A stretch of DNA of 43,914 bases from Dehalococcoidia bacterium (GCA_009776735.1 WRNG01000004.1:1-43914); one strand, 5' to 3'; shown: positions 7,275 to 17,565, counted from the stretch's first letter. Numbers and translations are program-made. Notes: generated by a model from the sequence alone, not told the origin.

Positions 7275-7506
7275 AAGTTATTGCATATACTATTCTGTTT
7301 TCCAGGATCCTTTTTCTCCTTGTACATATTATGTCAGTTTGGCAGACAAAATGCCATCCTTCCGCTGACGTTAATTTTTCGCTACTCTTACGATTATGCT
7401 ATAATGTGAGGTATATTTCAGCTTGAGGTTCGCGCATTACGTTGCTCAATAATTGTCCTGTTGACAAGTGCAAATCTCTCAATATTTCTCATCGGAAGGT
7501 ATTTGA

Positions 7507-9456
<1,950 letters not shown>

Positions 9457-9657
9457 AGTTCTGATTGAACTCGAGAAGCCTATGTCCGTCACAGTAAAAA
9501 CCCTAGGCTAAGTGCTTATCCCACTGACAAAGTTACAGCAGCTTAAACAACATCTTATGATTAAACGGTCGCCTGTGCTCAATCGAACAGATTGGTCGCA
9601 TCCCGTCGAGTATTTCCACCGAATTTCCCCAATCATAACAATAGACCTCTTGCGAAA
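9457..9657. other. Non-coding gap between gyrB and the transposase remnant
   Basis: I see no convincing gene here. AGCCTA (9477-9482) and TAGGCT (9506-9511) can pair across a long loop and might end gyrB transcription, but there is no T-run. The 3' end carries a sequence reading AGACCTCTTGCGAAATTA (9643-9660), which looks like the outer edge of a decayed insertion sequence. Confidence 0.3.
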
Positions 9658-9741
9658 TTACAATAGACGTTCATAATTACAGATGCCAGCAATGAGATTG
9701 AAACGTCGACCAAAGCGTTTTCTGCGGTTACGGTAGTAGTT
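9658..9741 (-). pseudogene. Remnant of a transposase C-terminus
   Basis: Read on the minus strand, 9741 to 9658 gives 27 codons ending NRRKRFGRRFNLIAGICNYE followed by three residues and TAA. This closely resembles the C-terminal tail of DDE transposases of the IS5 kind (an R-K-R-F-G-x-R-F-N-L-I-A-G-I tail). An in-frame stop lies just upstream and the rest of the protein is absent because rsmG begins at 9755. It is therefore a decayed insertion-sequence end. The family assignment rests on recall of such tails, not on a search. Confidence 0.5.
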
Positions 9742-9754
9742 TCATTGCAGCACG

Positions 9755-10468
9755 CTATCTTATTGGATTTTTATTTGGAAGCCCATTTCTTCGCGGAAAC
9801 TGCTTGGGTGTATTCTTGATTTTTCTTACCACCACCAAACAGCGATTATCATCCATTGCAGGCATAGAAACAGGTATAATAAACTCTTCCATTCCTCCAA
9901 GCACATCAATCGCTTTCCGAGCAGAAAATAACTCCTCCTTTATTTCCCCTTTCTTCTGTGCAATAACTCTGCCATCAACCCTACATAGCGGCAACATTAA
10001 CTCACAAAGATTTGCCATTTTGGCAAGCCCTCTACTGACCACAGCGTGATATTGCTCGCGATAAGTAGTATCCTGTGCAACATCCTCAGCACGCCCATTT
10101 AGAACAATGGTGTCAAGATTAAGTTCCACGCATATGTGATTTAAGAAGTCACATTTTTTCTTGGTTGCTTCAAGCAGGCTTAATGCTATTTGCGGAAATA
10201 CAATCTTTAGTGGCAAACCCGGAAACCCTGCGCCACTTCCAACATCGATTAGAGAAAAGTAATCGGGTAATGGATTGGGGAAAGCCAATAACACCGATAG
10301 TGAATCCATAAAGTGCTTGCGGAAAACGTCCTTTCGCTCGGTAATCGAGGTAAGATTCATGCGTTCATTCCATTCAATAAGCAATTCATAGTAAGTCTGA
10401 AACTGAAATACTTGCCTTTCACTGAGAGAAATACCAAATTGGCTCATATAACTATTTAACTCTTGCAT
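9755..10468 (-). CDS. rsmG: 16S rRNA (guanine-527 N7) methyltransferase RsmG (GidB)
   Basis: A 237-residue SAM-dependent methyltransferase that modifies G527 of 16S rRNA. The diagnostic segments are EWNERMNLTSITERKDVFRKHFMDSL, the SAM-binding motif DVGSGAGFPGLPLKIVFP, LLEATKKKCDFL, VLNGRAEDVA and AVVSRGLAKM. The C-terminal end PRRNGLPNKNP is typical of the family. I choose ATG 10468 over the earlier 10507 because it matches the usual N-terminal length (MQELNSYM). A TATAAT on the minus strand (10475-10480) lies only 6 nt before this ATG, so either the message is leaderless or the longer start is used. Divergent from thiC. Confidence 0.92.
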   Translation of the reverse strand: MQELNSYMSQFGISLSERQVFQFQTYYELLIEWNERMNLTSITERKDVFRKHFMDSLSVLLAFPNPLPDYFSLIDVGSGAGFPGLPLKIVFPQIALSLLEATKKKCDFLNHICVELNLDTIVLNGRAEDVAQDTTYREQYHAVVSRGLAKMANLCELMLPLCRVDGRVIAQKKGEIKEELFSARKAIDVLGGMEEFIIPVSMPAMDDNRCLVVVRKIKNTPKQFPRRNGLPNKNPIR

Positions 10469-10501
10469 AACGTTATTATAACAGACTAATCCGTTACGAT
10501 T

Positions 10502-10530
10502 TTGCATCAGTTAGCGGCCTGTGTTATATT
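10502..10530 (+). promoter_or_regulatory. Promoter of the thiC riboswitch transcript
   Basis: TTGCAT (10502-10507), a 17-nt spacer, and TATATT (10525-10530) form a good sigma-70-type promoter. The predicted start, near 10537, falls at the first paired base of the riboswitch. Confidence 0.55.
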
Positions 10531-10533
10531 TGT

Positions 10534-10672
10534 TTCACCGCTGGGGGTGCTTATTGCTGAGAGTTTTCTTATGAAACAACCCTTGTGGCCTGATCTCGTT
10601 AATCCGAGCGGAGGTAAGCGGAAGTGTTGTCCGACATTTCCCTGCCGGCATTTTTTACTAGGGGGAAAGTGT
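10534..10672 (+). promoter_or_regulatory. TPP riboswitch (THI element) with translational switch
   Basis: The aptamer spans about 10534-10626 and shows the THI-box landmarks: CTGGGGGTGC, GCTGAGA (10556-10562), CAACCCTTGTGGCCTGATCT and the 3' segment GGAGGTAAGCGG. CCGCT (10538-10542) pairs with AGCGG (10617-10621) as P1. Downstream, TTTCCC (10637-10642) can pair with GGGAAA (10663-10668), which contains the thiC ribosome-binding site. GGAAGTG (10620-10626), which overlaps the 3' strand of P1, can instead pair with CATTTCC (10635-10641). TPP binding would therefore favour the structure that hides the ribosome-binding site and turn thiC off. Confidence 0.9.
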
Positions 10673-11968
10673 ATGACGCAATTAGAACAAGCTAAACAAG
10701 GTATTGTTTCCCAACGGATGAAAGAAGTCGCATGTCGAGAAAGCGTCACTCAAGCATTTGTTCTACAAGGAGTGGCCGACGGAACAATTGTTATCCCTGC
10801 CAATACTAACCATCCCCATGCCGTTACCTGTGGCGTAGGCAAAGGGCTTTCCACTAAAGTTAATGCCAATCTTGGCACTTCTTCAGACTGTGTCAATCTG
10901 AAAACTGAACTCAACAAACTAAAGATGTCTATTAACGCTGGTGCTGATGCAGCAATGGATTTATCCACCGGAGGAGACCTACCCAATATAAGACGAGCAA
11001 TCCTAAACGAAGCTACCATTCCTATCGGAACAGTGCCGATTTACCAAGCTGGTGTACAAGCACTGAACACACACAACGCAATCGTAAAAATGACTGTGGA
11101 TGATTTGTTTAACGCTATCTTGGAACACTGCCAAGACGGCGTGGATTTCATAACCGTCCATTGTGGGGTAACTCAGCGTGTAATTTCACTTTTAAAACAA
11201 CAACGACGCGTGACAGATATTGTGTCGCGTGGTGGTTCCTTTCTGATGGGATGGATGCTATACAACGAGCGTGAAAACCCTCTCTACGAACATTTTGATC
11301 GTTTGCTACACATAGCTAGGAAATACGATGTAACCTTAAGTTTAGGCGACGGACTTAGACCAGGCTGCGGCGCTGATGCAACTGATAGAGCGCAAATTGA
11401 AGAATTAGTCACTCTCGGTGAGCTAGTTCAACGCTCGCGTGAGGCTGGTGTTCAGGTAATGGTTGAGGGTCCAGGCCACGTACCGATCAACCAAATTGAA
11501 GCTAATATATTGATTCAAAAGAAACTTTGCCAAGAGGCTCCATTTTATGTTCTAGGGCCTTTGGTGACCGATATAGCAGCTGGTTACGACCATATTACTT
11601 CAGCGATTGGGGGGGCGGTGGCAGCAGCATACGGAGCTGATTTTCTCTGTTACGTCACACCTGCCGAACACTTGTCACTTCCCGACGCGGAAGATGTATA
11701 CCAAGGAGTAATAGCTTCTCGCATTGCTGCTCACGCCGCTGATATTGCCAAAGGAGTAAAAGGGGCTGCTGAGCGGGATTTGAAGATGTCAGAAGCTCGC
11801 AAGAAATTAGATTGGGATACGCAATCCGCGCTGGCGCTGGATCCACAAAGAGTTCGCTACGTACACAAAAAACAACATACTAGCGGAGAAGCTTGTTCAA
11901 TGTGCGGGAAGTTCTGTGCTATGCAACTAGTGTCTCAACATTTAGGCATAGAAATGGCTAAGTGCTGA
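10673..11968 (+). CDS. thiC: Phosphomethylpyrimidine synthase (HMP-P synthase)
   Basis: A 431-residue radical-SAM enzyme that converts aminoimidazole ribotide to hydroxymethylpyrimidine phosphate for thiamine synthesis. Characteristic sequences are [50 protein letters not shown] and [13 protein letters not shown]. The C-terminal iron-sulfur motif reads C-S-M-C-G-K-F-C, i.e. CX2CX3C, one residue shorter than the CX2CX4C of well-known homologues such as E. coli ThiC. The start is ATG 10673 behind AGGGGGA; the upstream open frame is the riboswitch. It appears monocistronic, with no other thi gene in the window. Confidence 0.95.
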   Translation: MTQLEQAKQGIVSQRMKEVACRESVTQAFVLQGVADGTIVIPANTNHPHAVTCGVGKGLSTKVNANLGTSSDCVNLKTELNKLKMSINAGADAAMDLSTGGDLPNIRRAILNEATIPIGTVPIYQAGVQALNTHNAIVKMTVDDLFNAILEHCQDGVDFITVHCGVTQRVISLLKQQRRVTDIVSRGGSFLMGWMLYNERENPLYEHFDRLLHIARKYDVTLSLGDGLRPGCGADATDRAQIEELVTLGELVQRSREAGVQVMVEGPGHVPINQIEANILIQKKLCQEAPFYVLGPLVTDIAAGYDHITSAIGGAVAAAYGADFLCYVTPAEHLSLPDAEDVYQGVIASRIAAHAADIAKGVKGAAERDLKMSEARKKLDWDTQSALALDPQRVRYVHKKQHTSGEACSMCGKFCAMQLVSQHLGIEMAKC

Positions 11969-12147
11969 TAACTACATAAAGCTTCTCTGATGCTTTGAAC
12001 ATATAGCACTCAATGGCATAATTCTAGGCATACTTCAGGTTGGAGAAATCAGCGCACATTTCTTTTCGGCTACTTAGTCTTTCAACCACTACCTTTCTTA
12101 CTCGGTTTGCCATTGAAAAATTCCCATACTTTTGCTAGAATGAAGTA
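11969..12147. other. Non-coding region after thiC
   Basis: There is no supported gene or RNA in this stretch. It is AT-rich and contains no clear hairpin-plus-T-run terminator. A small membrane ORF follows at 12148. Confidence 0.3.
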
Positions 12148-12312
12148 GTGAAATTGATTGACAGCCTTCTTATCCCAGTGTTCCTACTGACCGGTACCGC
12201 TATATTTTTCTGTATCGGTTGGGCATTGGACAAGTACCTAATGAAACATCTTCATAGAAATCATAATACGATAGAGCACGGACCGATTGTTACCAATCCT
12301 CCTGAATTATAG
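12148..12312 (+). CDS. Putative 54-residue single-pass membrane peptide
   Basis: A short open frame starts at GTG 12148 and ends at TAG 12310-12312. The peptide has a hydrophobic stretch, LLIPVFLLTGTAIFFCIGWAL, followed by a positively charged, histidine-containing tail (DKYLMKHLHRNHNT). This is what a small inner-membrane protein with a cytoplasmic tail looks like. No clear ribosome-binding site precedes the GTG. The 3' end overlaps the convergent nadD stop by 6 nt. I do not recognise a family. It could be chance, but the clean hydrophobic-then-basic design in an otherwise empty gap makes it worth keeping. Confidence 0.4.
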   Translation: MKLIDSLLIPVFLLTGTAIFFCIGWALDKYLMKHLHRNHNTIEHGPIVTNPPEL

Positions 12313-12903
12313 ATAGAGATATTTATCTCTTATATACTCGGCGACTGTAGCTGGTACCAAGTGTTCAACTGACAACCCCTTTGAAATCCTATCTCGAATA
12401 TTTGAAGCCGAAATGTCAATAAGCGGCTGAGCCATCATTATAACTCTTTGCGCAAGTGCCGGCAAAGCTGTGTCAAGGGTTGACAAATCAATTTCTTTAT
12501 AGCCGCAGCGCGGTACTACCACAAATTGACACAGTTTTGTTAAAGCATCCGCTTCATGCCATTGCGATAAGTTTAGAAAGTTATCATAACCTAAGATAAA
12601 AAAAACCTCATCACTTGGCCCAAGACGTTCTTGAATTTGACGGATAGTATCAATGGTATAAGTAGGGCCTAAGCGCTCTATTTCAACAGTAGAGAGGCTA
12701 TAGCGTGCGTCTCCATCGATTGCCCTGCGAATCATTTCAACCCGATCTTTAGGAGCCGATATTTTAAGCTCCGCCTTGAGCCATGGTTGCCCAGCAGGAA
12801 TGAAAATCACCTTTGCAGATAAATGCTTTGACACCTCTTCCGCAACTTTGAGATGTCCGTTATGGATAGGATCAAAGGTTCCTCCCAAGATTGCGACGTT
12901 CAT
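12307..12903 (-). CDS. nadD: Nicotinate-nucleotide adenylyltransferase
   Basis: A 198-residue enzyme that joins nicotinate mononucleotide and ATP to form deamido-NAD in NAD biosynthesis. The nucleotidyltransferase motif is GGTFDPIHNGHL, with PAGQPWLKAE, DTIRQIQ, FFILGYDNFLNLSQWHEA, and the C-terminal ISASNIRDRI (ISSTxIR-type motif). I use the ATG at 12903, 4 nt after the obgE stop; a TTG at 12924 would extend it by 7 residues. The pairing with obgE and the tight spacing indicate one operon. Confidence 0.94.
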   Translation of the reverse strand: MNVAILGGTFDPIHNGHLKVAEEVSKHLSAKVIFIPAGQPWLKAELKISAPKDRVEMIRRAIDGDARYSLSTVEIERLGPTYTIDTIRQIQERLGPSDEVFFILGYDNFLNLSQWHEADALTKLCQFVVVPRCGYKEIDLSTLDTALPALAQRVIMMAQPLIDISASNIRDRISKGLSVEHLVPATVAEYIRDKYLYL

Positions 12904-12907
12904 GACT

Positions 12908-14167
12908 TTACCATGTCCACTCAAAGTCGCCTATGCGTAACCTATCCCCAGCTTTAATTCCGGCACGCTCGATAACATGGCGCAACCGAGGACTTGTAAT
13001 TCTCCCCCCAATTTGACGTCGCACCTCAGGATCTCTGATATCACTACCAGCCACCATTCGTTCAAGGCCCGGTGAATGCACAATGAAAATACCATCCTCT
13101 GATTCCTCCACTCTCAACCCGCGATTAATGGCAAGAGGATTAAGTATCGGCGCTTCTTTAGGCAAGGCTGGCAGAGGATGTTGTTGCAAAAACTCAAACG
13201 CTTCATCCATAAGATCATTGATACCATCTCCAGTCTGCGCTGAAATGAAGTGTATTCTAATGCCAGCTGCTTTAAAGAGCTTACGCAATTCAGTTTTACG
13301 GGCTTTGACCTCTTCTTTGTCAATCTTATTTATTACGACTATTTGTGGTTTGCGCGACAAAGATGCGTCAAACATAGACAGTTCATTGTTAGTGGCAATC
13401 ATATCGTCCATCGGCGAAGCTGAAGACCCATCCAGCAAGTGAATCAACACTCTTGTACGTATGGCATGCCGTAAAAAATCATGACCAAGTCCTTTACCTA
13501 AATGGGCACCCTCGATAAGCCCAGGAATTTCACATATGATAAATCTCTCTTTAGTGGATTGAACCACCCCCAGCATAGGATCAATAGTAGTAAAAGCATA
13601 ATTGCCAATTTTAGGATTTGCCGCAGTTGACGCGCCTAAAAGAGATGATTTACCCACGTTAGGATAACCAATAATACCTACATCCGCTAGCAGACGTAAC
13701 TCCATGACAATGCTTTTTCGTTCTCCTCCCACACCTTTTTCTGCTAGCCGTGGTGTTTGGTTACTTGCCGAGGCAAAATGTGAGTTACCCAAACCTCCGT
13801 TCCCGCCACTGGCCATTACGACACATTGCTGATCATTGGTTAAATCATCGATTAACAATAACTCTCCGTATTCATCATATGTCTGAATCATTGTTCCAAC
13901 CGGTACGAACAATGTTAAATTAGCCCCGTTTTTACCGTGTTTTCTCTGTCTTTGTCCATGACCGGCATTCTCGGCTTGGTATAGTTTGCCATTATGAAAA
14001 AAAGCCAATGTTGTTAAACTGGCATCAGCTTGAGCAATAACATCGCCTCCTTTACCACCATCACCACCATCTGGACCACCATAAGGTACAAACTTTTCAC
14101 GGCGAAACGTTACAGCTCCGTTCCCGCCATCACCTGCTTTTACCGAAATTGAAACTTTGTCTAACAT
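12908..14167 (-). CDS. obgE: GTPase Obg/CgtA
   Basis: A 419-residue Obg GTPase involved in 50S ribosome assembly and stress control. The glycine-rich Obg fold (KAGDGGNGAVTFRREKFVPY, GGDGGKGGDV) occupies residues 1-158. The G domain follows with GYPNVGKSSL (G1), FTTIDPMLG (G2), CEIPGLIEGAHLGKGLGHDFLRH (G3 switch region; the usual D-x-x-G is E-I-P-G-L) and INKID (G4). A C-terminal OCT domain (about 335-419) ends IKAGDRLRIGDFEWTW. I chose the ATG at 14167 because the Obg fold starts there (MLDKVSISV); an extension to 14203 is not supported. It is followed at 4 nt by nadD. Confidence 0.95.
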   Translation of the reverse strand: MLDKVSISVKAGDGGNGAVTFRREKFVPYGGPDGGDGGKGGDVIAQADASLTTLAFFHNGKLYQAENAGHGQRQRKHGKNGANLTLFVPVGTMIQTYDEYGELLLIDDLTNDQQCVVMASGGNGGLGNSHFASASNQTPRLAEKGVGGERKSIVMELRLLADVGIIGYPNVGKSSLLGASTAANPKIGNYAFTTIDPMLGVVQSTKERFIICEIPGLIEGAHLGKGLGHDFLRHAIRTRVLIHLLDGSSASPMDDMIATNNELSMFDASLSRKPQIVVINKIDKEEVKARKTELRKLFKAAGIRIHFISAQTGDGINDLMDEAFEFLQQHPLPALPKEAPILNPLAINRGLRVEESEDGIFIVHSPGLERMVAGSDIRDPEVRRQIGGRITSPRLRHVIERAGIKAGDRLRIGDFEWTW

Positions 14168-14526
14168 AGTTATTGAAACGCTAATAGTTATTAAACTATC
14201 CAATTAAATCAAGATTTTGTTAGTAGCTTGGTAATAATCATAATAATAGCACAATGAAATTTCTTATGCGTGTATAGCTGTGAATAATTATGCAAAAGAA
14301 ATAGAATAAGGTAACTTTGCGTCTCAACTTTTGTAAAGATATACAAAGAGAAACATAATTATCAAAAATCTATGCAATTATTTTGAACTTACCGAAAAAC
14401 AAAGCAGTGGATTTACCTCGCACCTAAGGACTGATTTTGAAGGCGATAGGATAATCGCTTCCAAAGAATGATTCTTTACTTTTGAACGTTTGTTGCGCTA
14501 TTCTTGCGTGGAGGAGAAAAAGCAAA
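14168..14526. promoter_or_regulatory. AT-rich divergent region between obgE and hisS with two dyads
   Basis: This gap must hold the promoters of obgE (minus) and hisS (plus). Near hisS are two dyads: GAAGGCGAT (14439-14447) with ATCGCTTC (14454-14461), an 8-bp stem with one bulge and a 6-nt loop, and a 15-bp palindrome, AAAGAAT-G-ATTCTTT (14463-14477). I see no T-box consensus (no GGTGGNACCGCG-like segment) and no gene. One near-match to a DnaA box (TGTGAATAA, around 14280) stands alone. Confidence 0.35.
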
Positions 14527-15816
14527 TTGTTTCAAGCACCACGTGGTACACAAGATATTCTGCCTGAAGATCAGCGCTTTATTCATTTCATCCAAGAAAA
14601 AGTGAAGGTATTGGCGCATCTCTACGGATACTACCGAATTGACACTCCTACTTTTGAGGAAGCAGGGTTGTTTGTACGCACAGTAGGAGAAGGCACTGAT
14701 ATTGTGGAAAAAGAGATGTATACTTTCACTGATCTTAGCGGTGGACAAATGACATTGCGTCCGGAAGGAACCGCACCAGTTTGCCGGGCTTACATTGAAC
14801 ATGGGATGGCCTCGTTAGCACAGCCAATCAAACTGTACTATCACGCACCAATCTTTCGCTATGAAAGACCACAAGCCGGTCGTTTTCGTCAGCATCACCA
14901 ATTCGGTTTTGAAGCCATTGGCGAGGCCGACGCCTCGTTGGATGCTGAAATGATTGATATGGCTTGGCGTTTGTTTGCTTCACTTGGGCTTCAGAGTCTC
15001 ACACTTCAAATCAATAGTATTGGTTGCTCTCAATGTCGCCCAGCTTATCTTGGCAAACTAAAAGAGTATTATCGCGGACTTAATGCGGAGCTTTGCGGAG
15101 ATTGTAAAGTAAGGTTGGAAAAAAATACTCTACGTTTGCTGGATTGCAAAAAAACAACTTGCCAACCTTTTGCGGACGGCTCTCCACACAGCGCTACCCA
15201 TTTATGCTCCGAATGCGATGAGCATTTTGGGCAGCTGAGAAAGAATCTGAATGCTTTGGGGTTAACTTATTCAATTAATCCTAGATTAGTGAGGGGGCTG
15301 GACTACTATAATAAAACGGTTTTTGAAATTCAACCAGCTGATGAGGGTGGACAAAGTACACTGGCAGGAGGGGGTCGCTACGATGGATTGATTGCTGAGC
15401 TCGGTGGACATTCGACACCTGCTGTGGGTTTTGCTACAGGGATAGAACGAATAGTTCTTAATCTCAAGAAGCAGAATATTTGCATTCCGGAAATTGCCAA
15501 ACCAGTAATATATGTTGCCTGGTTAGGAGAAGTGGCACGCGAAGTGGCAATAAAAACAACTGTTGCACTTCGTCGCAACAGCATTTCAACACTGTGCACA
15601 TATACACCTCGTAGCTTGAAGTCTCAGTTACGACAGGCGGACGGGGCTGGCTGTCGTTATGTTGCTATTATTGGGGAGGATGAGGTGACGCGTGGAGTGC
15701 TTACTTTGCGCGACCTAGACACCGCACAGCAGGAAGCGGTTACCATTGAGCGGTTAGCTGAAGAATTGACTAATAGGACTAGTGGTTCCGAAAAGAGATT
15801 TGATGTTAACGCCTAA
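14527..15816 (+). CDS. hisS: Histidyl-tRNA synthetase
   Basis: A 429-residue class II aminoacyl-tRNA synthetase that charges tRNA-His. It starts FQAPRGTQDILPED, as most HisRS do. Class II motif 2 is PIFRYERPQAGRFRQHHQFGFEAIG, the histidine-specific motifs are LVRGLDYYNKTVFE and GGGRYDGL, and motif 3 is GFATGIERI. The C-terminal part is the anticodon-binding domain. The most plausible start is TTG 14527 behind a strong GGAGGAG (14510-14516) at 10-nt spacing; no ATG is suitable. The 3' end overlaps rnhA by 14 nt. Confidence 0.95.
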   Translation: MFQAPRGTQDILPEDQRFIHFIQEKVKVLAHLYGYYRIDTPTFEEAGLFVRTVGEGTDIVEKEMYTFTDLSGGQMTLRPEGTAPVCRAYIEHGMASLAQPIKLYYHAPIFRYERPQAGRFRQHHQFGFEAIGEADASLDAEMIDMAWRLFASLGLQSLTLQINSIGCSQCRPAYLGKLKEYYRGLNAELCGDCKVRLEKNTLRLLDCKKTTCQPFADGSPHSATHLCSECDEHFGQLRKNLNALGLTYSINPRLVRGLDYYNKTVFEIQPADEGGQSTLAGGGRYDGLIAELGGHSTPAVGFATGIERIVLNLKKQNICIPEIAKPVIYVAWLGEVAREVAIKTTVALRRNSISTLCTYTPRSLKSQLRQADGAGCRYVAIIGEDEVTRGVLTLRDLDTAQQEAVTIERLAEELTNRTSGSEKRFDVNA

Positions 15817-16276
15817 CGTAGTTATATATACCGATGGAGCATGTCTTGGCAACCCCGGCAGAGGTGGCTATGGAGTCATTGTTGAAACTGGTGGCAAGCA
15901 TCAAGAAATAAGCGGTGGGTTTCGCCTAACGACCAACAATCGAATGGAAATTATGGCAGCTATCTGTGGGCTGGAGTCTTTAAGAGAAAGCTCAGAAGTT
16001 GCTATTTTCAGTGATTCTCAATATTTGGTGCGTGCCATGACAGAGGGTTGGGTGTATAAGTGGCGAAAGCAAGGTTGGATGCGCAATTCGAAGGATCATG
16101 CGCTCAATGTGGATTTATGGGTACGATTGCTTCAGTTATGTCAAAAACATCAGGTAAAGTTTTACTGGGTACGCGGTCATAACAATCAGGCACAGAACGA
16201 GCGTTGTGACACTTTAGCCAATGAAAGCGCCAAGAAGGAAAATTTACTCCCAGATGCTGTCTACGAGTCTTTTTAG
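15803..16276 (+). CDS. rnhA: Ribonuclease HI
   Basis: A 157-residue RNase HI that cuts the RNA strand of RNA-DNA hybrids. The four catalytic acids are visible in IYTDGACLGNPGRGG (Asp), NRMEIMA (Glu), FSDSQYLV (Asp) and ERCDTLA (Asp), along with YKWRKQGWMRNSK (the handle region) and VRGHNNQ. The ATG at 15803 overlaps the last five codons of hisS; a GTG at 15782 would lengthen it by 7 residues. It probably belongs to the hisS transcript and is convergent with fmt, with 8 nt between stops. Confidence 0.94.
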   Translation: MLTPNVVIYTDGACLGNPGRGGYGVIVETGGKHQEISGGFRLTTNNRMEIMAAICGLESLRESSEVAIFSDSQYLVRAMTEGWVYKWRKQGWMRNSKDHALNVDLWVRLLQLCQKHQVKFYWVRGHNNQAQNERCDTLANESAKKENLLPDAVYESF

Positions 16277-16284
16277 TGAACTGG

Positions 16285-17226
16285 TTAACAAGGTAACCGT
16301 GAACCGATAAAAGTGCGTTGCCCATTTAGGAACTCAATGGCTGACAATGCGCGTTTTCCTTCAACTTGTAAGCGTCGAAGTTCCAATAACCCTTGCCCTG
16401 TGCATACGGCGCACCCACGCCCCAGTGTGACCACTGAGCCCGTTGGGTATTGGAGTTCGCTTTCAACGGGATATACTTCTAGCAACTTCACAACCTTCCC
16501 ATTGAATTTAGTGAAGACTCCTGGCCAAGATTGATAGGCTCTTGCCATTCGCCAAATATCTACGGCTGGTAAAGACCAGTCTATTTCGCCGTCTCCTTTT
16601 TCCAATGATATCGAAGAAGTAGCTTCAGAATGTTCCTGAGCGCGAGCTTTGATACTGCCTTGAACCCATAAAGGCAAGACTTCGGATAACATTGTGGCAG
16701 AAACAATGGCCAGTTTCTCTGAGAGGGTATCAGTAGTATCGGTTGCTCTCACTAGCAATTTGCTTTGGGTAATTATATTGCCAGTGTCTAACCCTTCATC
16801 CATTTGTATCAGGCTTACCCCGCTCCATTTATTGCCGCCTAGTATCGTGGAAGCAATCGGAGAGGCCCCACGGTGAAAAGGTAAGAGCGAAGGGTGAACG
16901 TTGATGCACCCATAGCAAGGAAGATTAAGAACGGCTGGTGGCAGAAGCTGTCCGAAAGCCACTACTACAATTAAATCCGCCGCCATTCTCGCCAATGCGG
17001 TTTGGTTCTCACTTCTATTTAGACTGCCTAGCTGAAACAGTGGTAGACTAAGCTTGAGTGCGGTTTGTTTGACGGCCGAATAGGACAGTTCCTGTCCTCG
17101 CCCAGCGGTTTTATCCTGTTTGGTGCAAACAGCCACTAGTTTGTATCCATCATGAACAAGTCGCAGTAATGACGGCACGGCGAAGGGGGGAGTACCCATA
17201 AAAATTATTCGTAGTGGATTCTTCAT
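16285..17226 (-). CDS. fmt: Methionyl-tRNA formyltransferase
   Basis: A 313-residue enzyme that transfers a formyl group from 10-formyl-tetrahydrofolate to initiator Met-tRNA. The N-terminal domain starts RIIFMGTPPFAVPSLLRL; the catalytic segment INVHPSLLPFHRGASPI contains the N-x-H and SLLPxxRG motifs, and the catalytic Asp is in MDEGLDTGNII. The C-terminal OB-like domain starts near QSWPGVFTKFNGK. The start could be 17226 or, two codons earlier in the MARMKN context, 17235. It is about the usual length. Confidence 0.94.
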   Translation of the reverse strand: MKNPLRIIFMGTPPFAVPSLLRLVHDGYKLVAVCTKQDKTAGRGQELSYSAVKQTALKLSLPLFQLGSLNRSENQTALARMAADLIVVVAFGQLLPPAVLNLPCYGCINVHPSLLPFHRGASPIASTILGGNKWSGVSLIQMDEGLDTGNIITQSKLLVRATDTTDTLSEKLAIVSATMLSEVLPLWVQGSIKARAQEHSEATSSISLEKGDGEIDWSLPAVDIWRMARAYQSWPGVFTKFNGKVVKLLEVYPVESELQYPTGSVVTLGRGCAVCTGQGLLELRRLQVEGKRALSAIEFLNGQRTFIGSRLPC

Positions 17227-17565
17227 CCTTGCCATTCTAGCATTAACATGTAGACCAAACAAGATAACTAAACATAAAGGAGGACTCTTGTAAAATATGG
17301 CCTCAAAAGGCAGTTCTTATGTCAATCGAGGCTTGTAGTAGACGAAAATAGTAGGAAAATGAAGAAAGAGAGACTTTGATGGGTGTGTATTGCCTCTCAA
17401 CTAATGCCAAACCAACGCCAGAACTTTTGCTGGTACTGCAAGACCGCTGGTACCATAACAGCTGATTATCAAACTACCGAGGCGGTATTCAGGTTATGAC
17501 AGCAAGTTCAGCATTATTTGAGATGAAGTGCGGTTGCTTTTATAGGTAAAGGGAAATAGAGAAGA
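17227..17565. promoter_or_regulatory. Divergent region between fmt and dnaA
   Basis: This gap of about 340 bp should hold the dnaA promoter and, in many bacteria, the origin. I find no TTATCCACA-type DnaA boxes and no AT-rich unwinding element. GCTGGTAC occurs twice (17429-17436 and 17447-17454). Short open frames exist (for example 31 codons from 17404, containing F-C-W-Y-C) but none has both a good ribosome-binding site and a recognisable family. Confidence 0.3.

Noticed and set aside
14168-14526. T-box riboswitch in front of hisS
   Set aside because: The conserved T-box segment and specifier-loop layout are not seen; only two short dyads are present.
17379-17465. 28-codon frame and an overlapping 31-codon frame (with F-C-W-Y-C) upstream of dnaA
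   Set aside because: Weak ribosome-binding sites, no family resemblance, and two overlapping frames in one gap; chance is the simplest explanation.
17227-17565. Replication origin upstream of dnaA
   Set aside because: No cluster of TTATCCACA-type boxes, no AT-rich unwinding element and no dnaN next to dnaA. The isolated TTATCCATA at 7267 and TGTGAATAA near 14280 are not enough.
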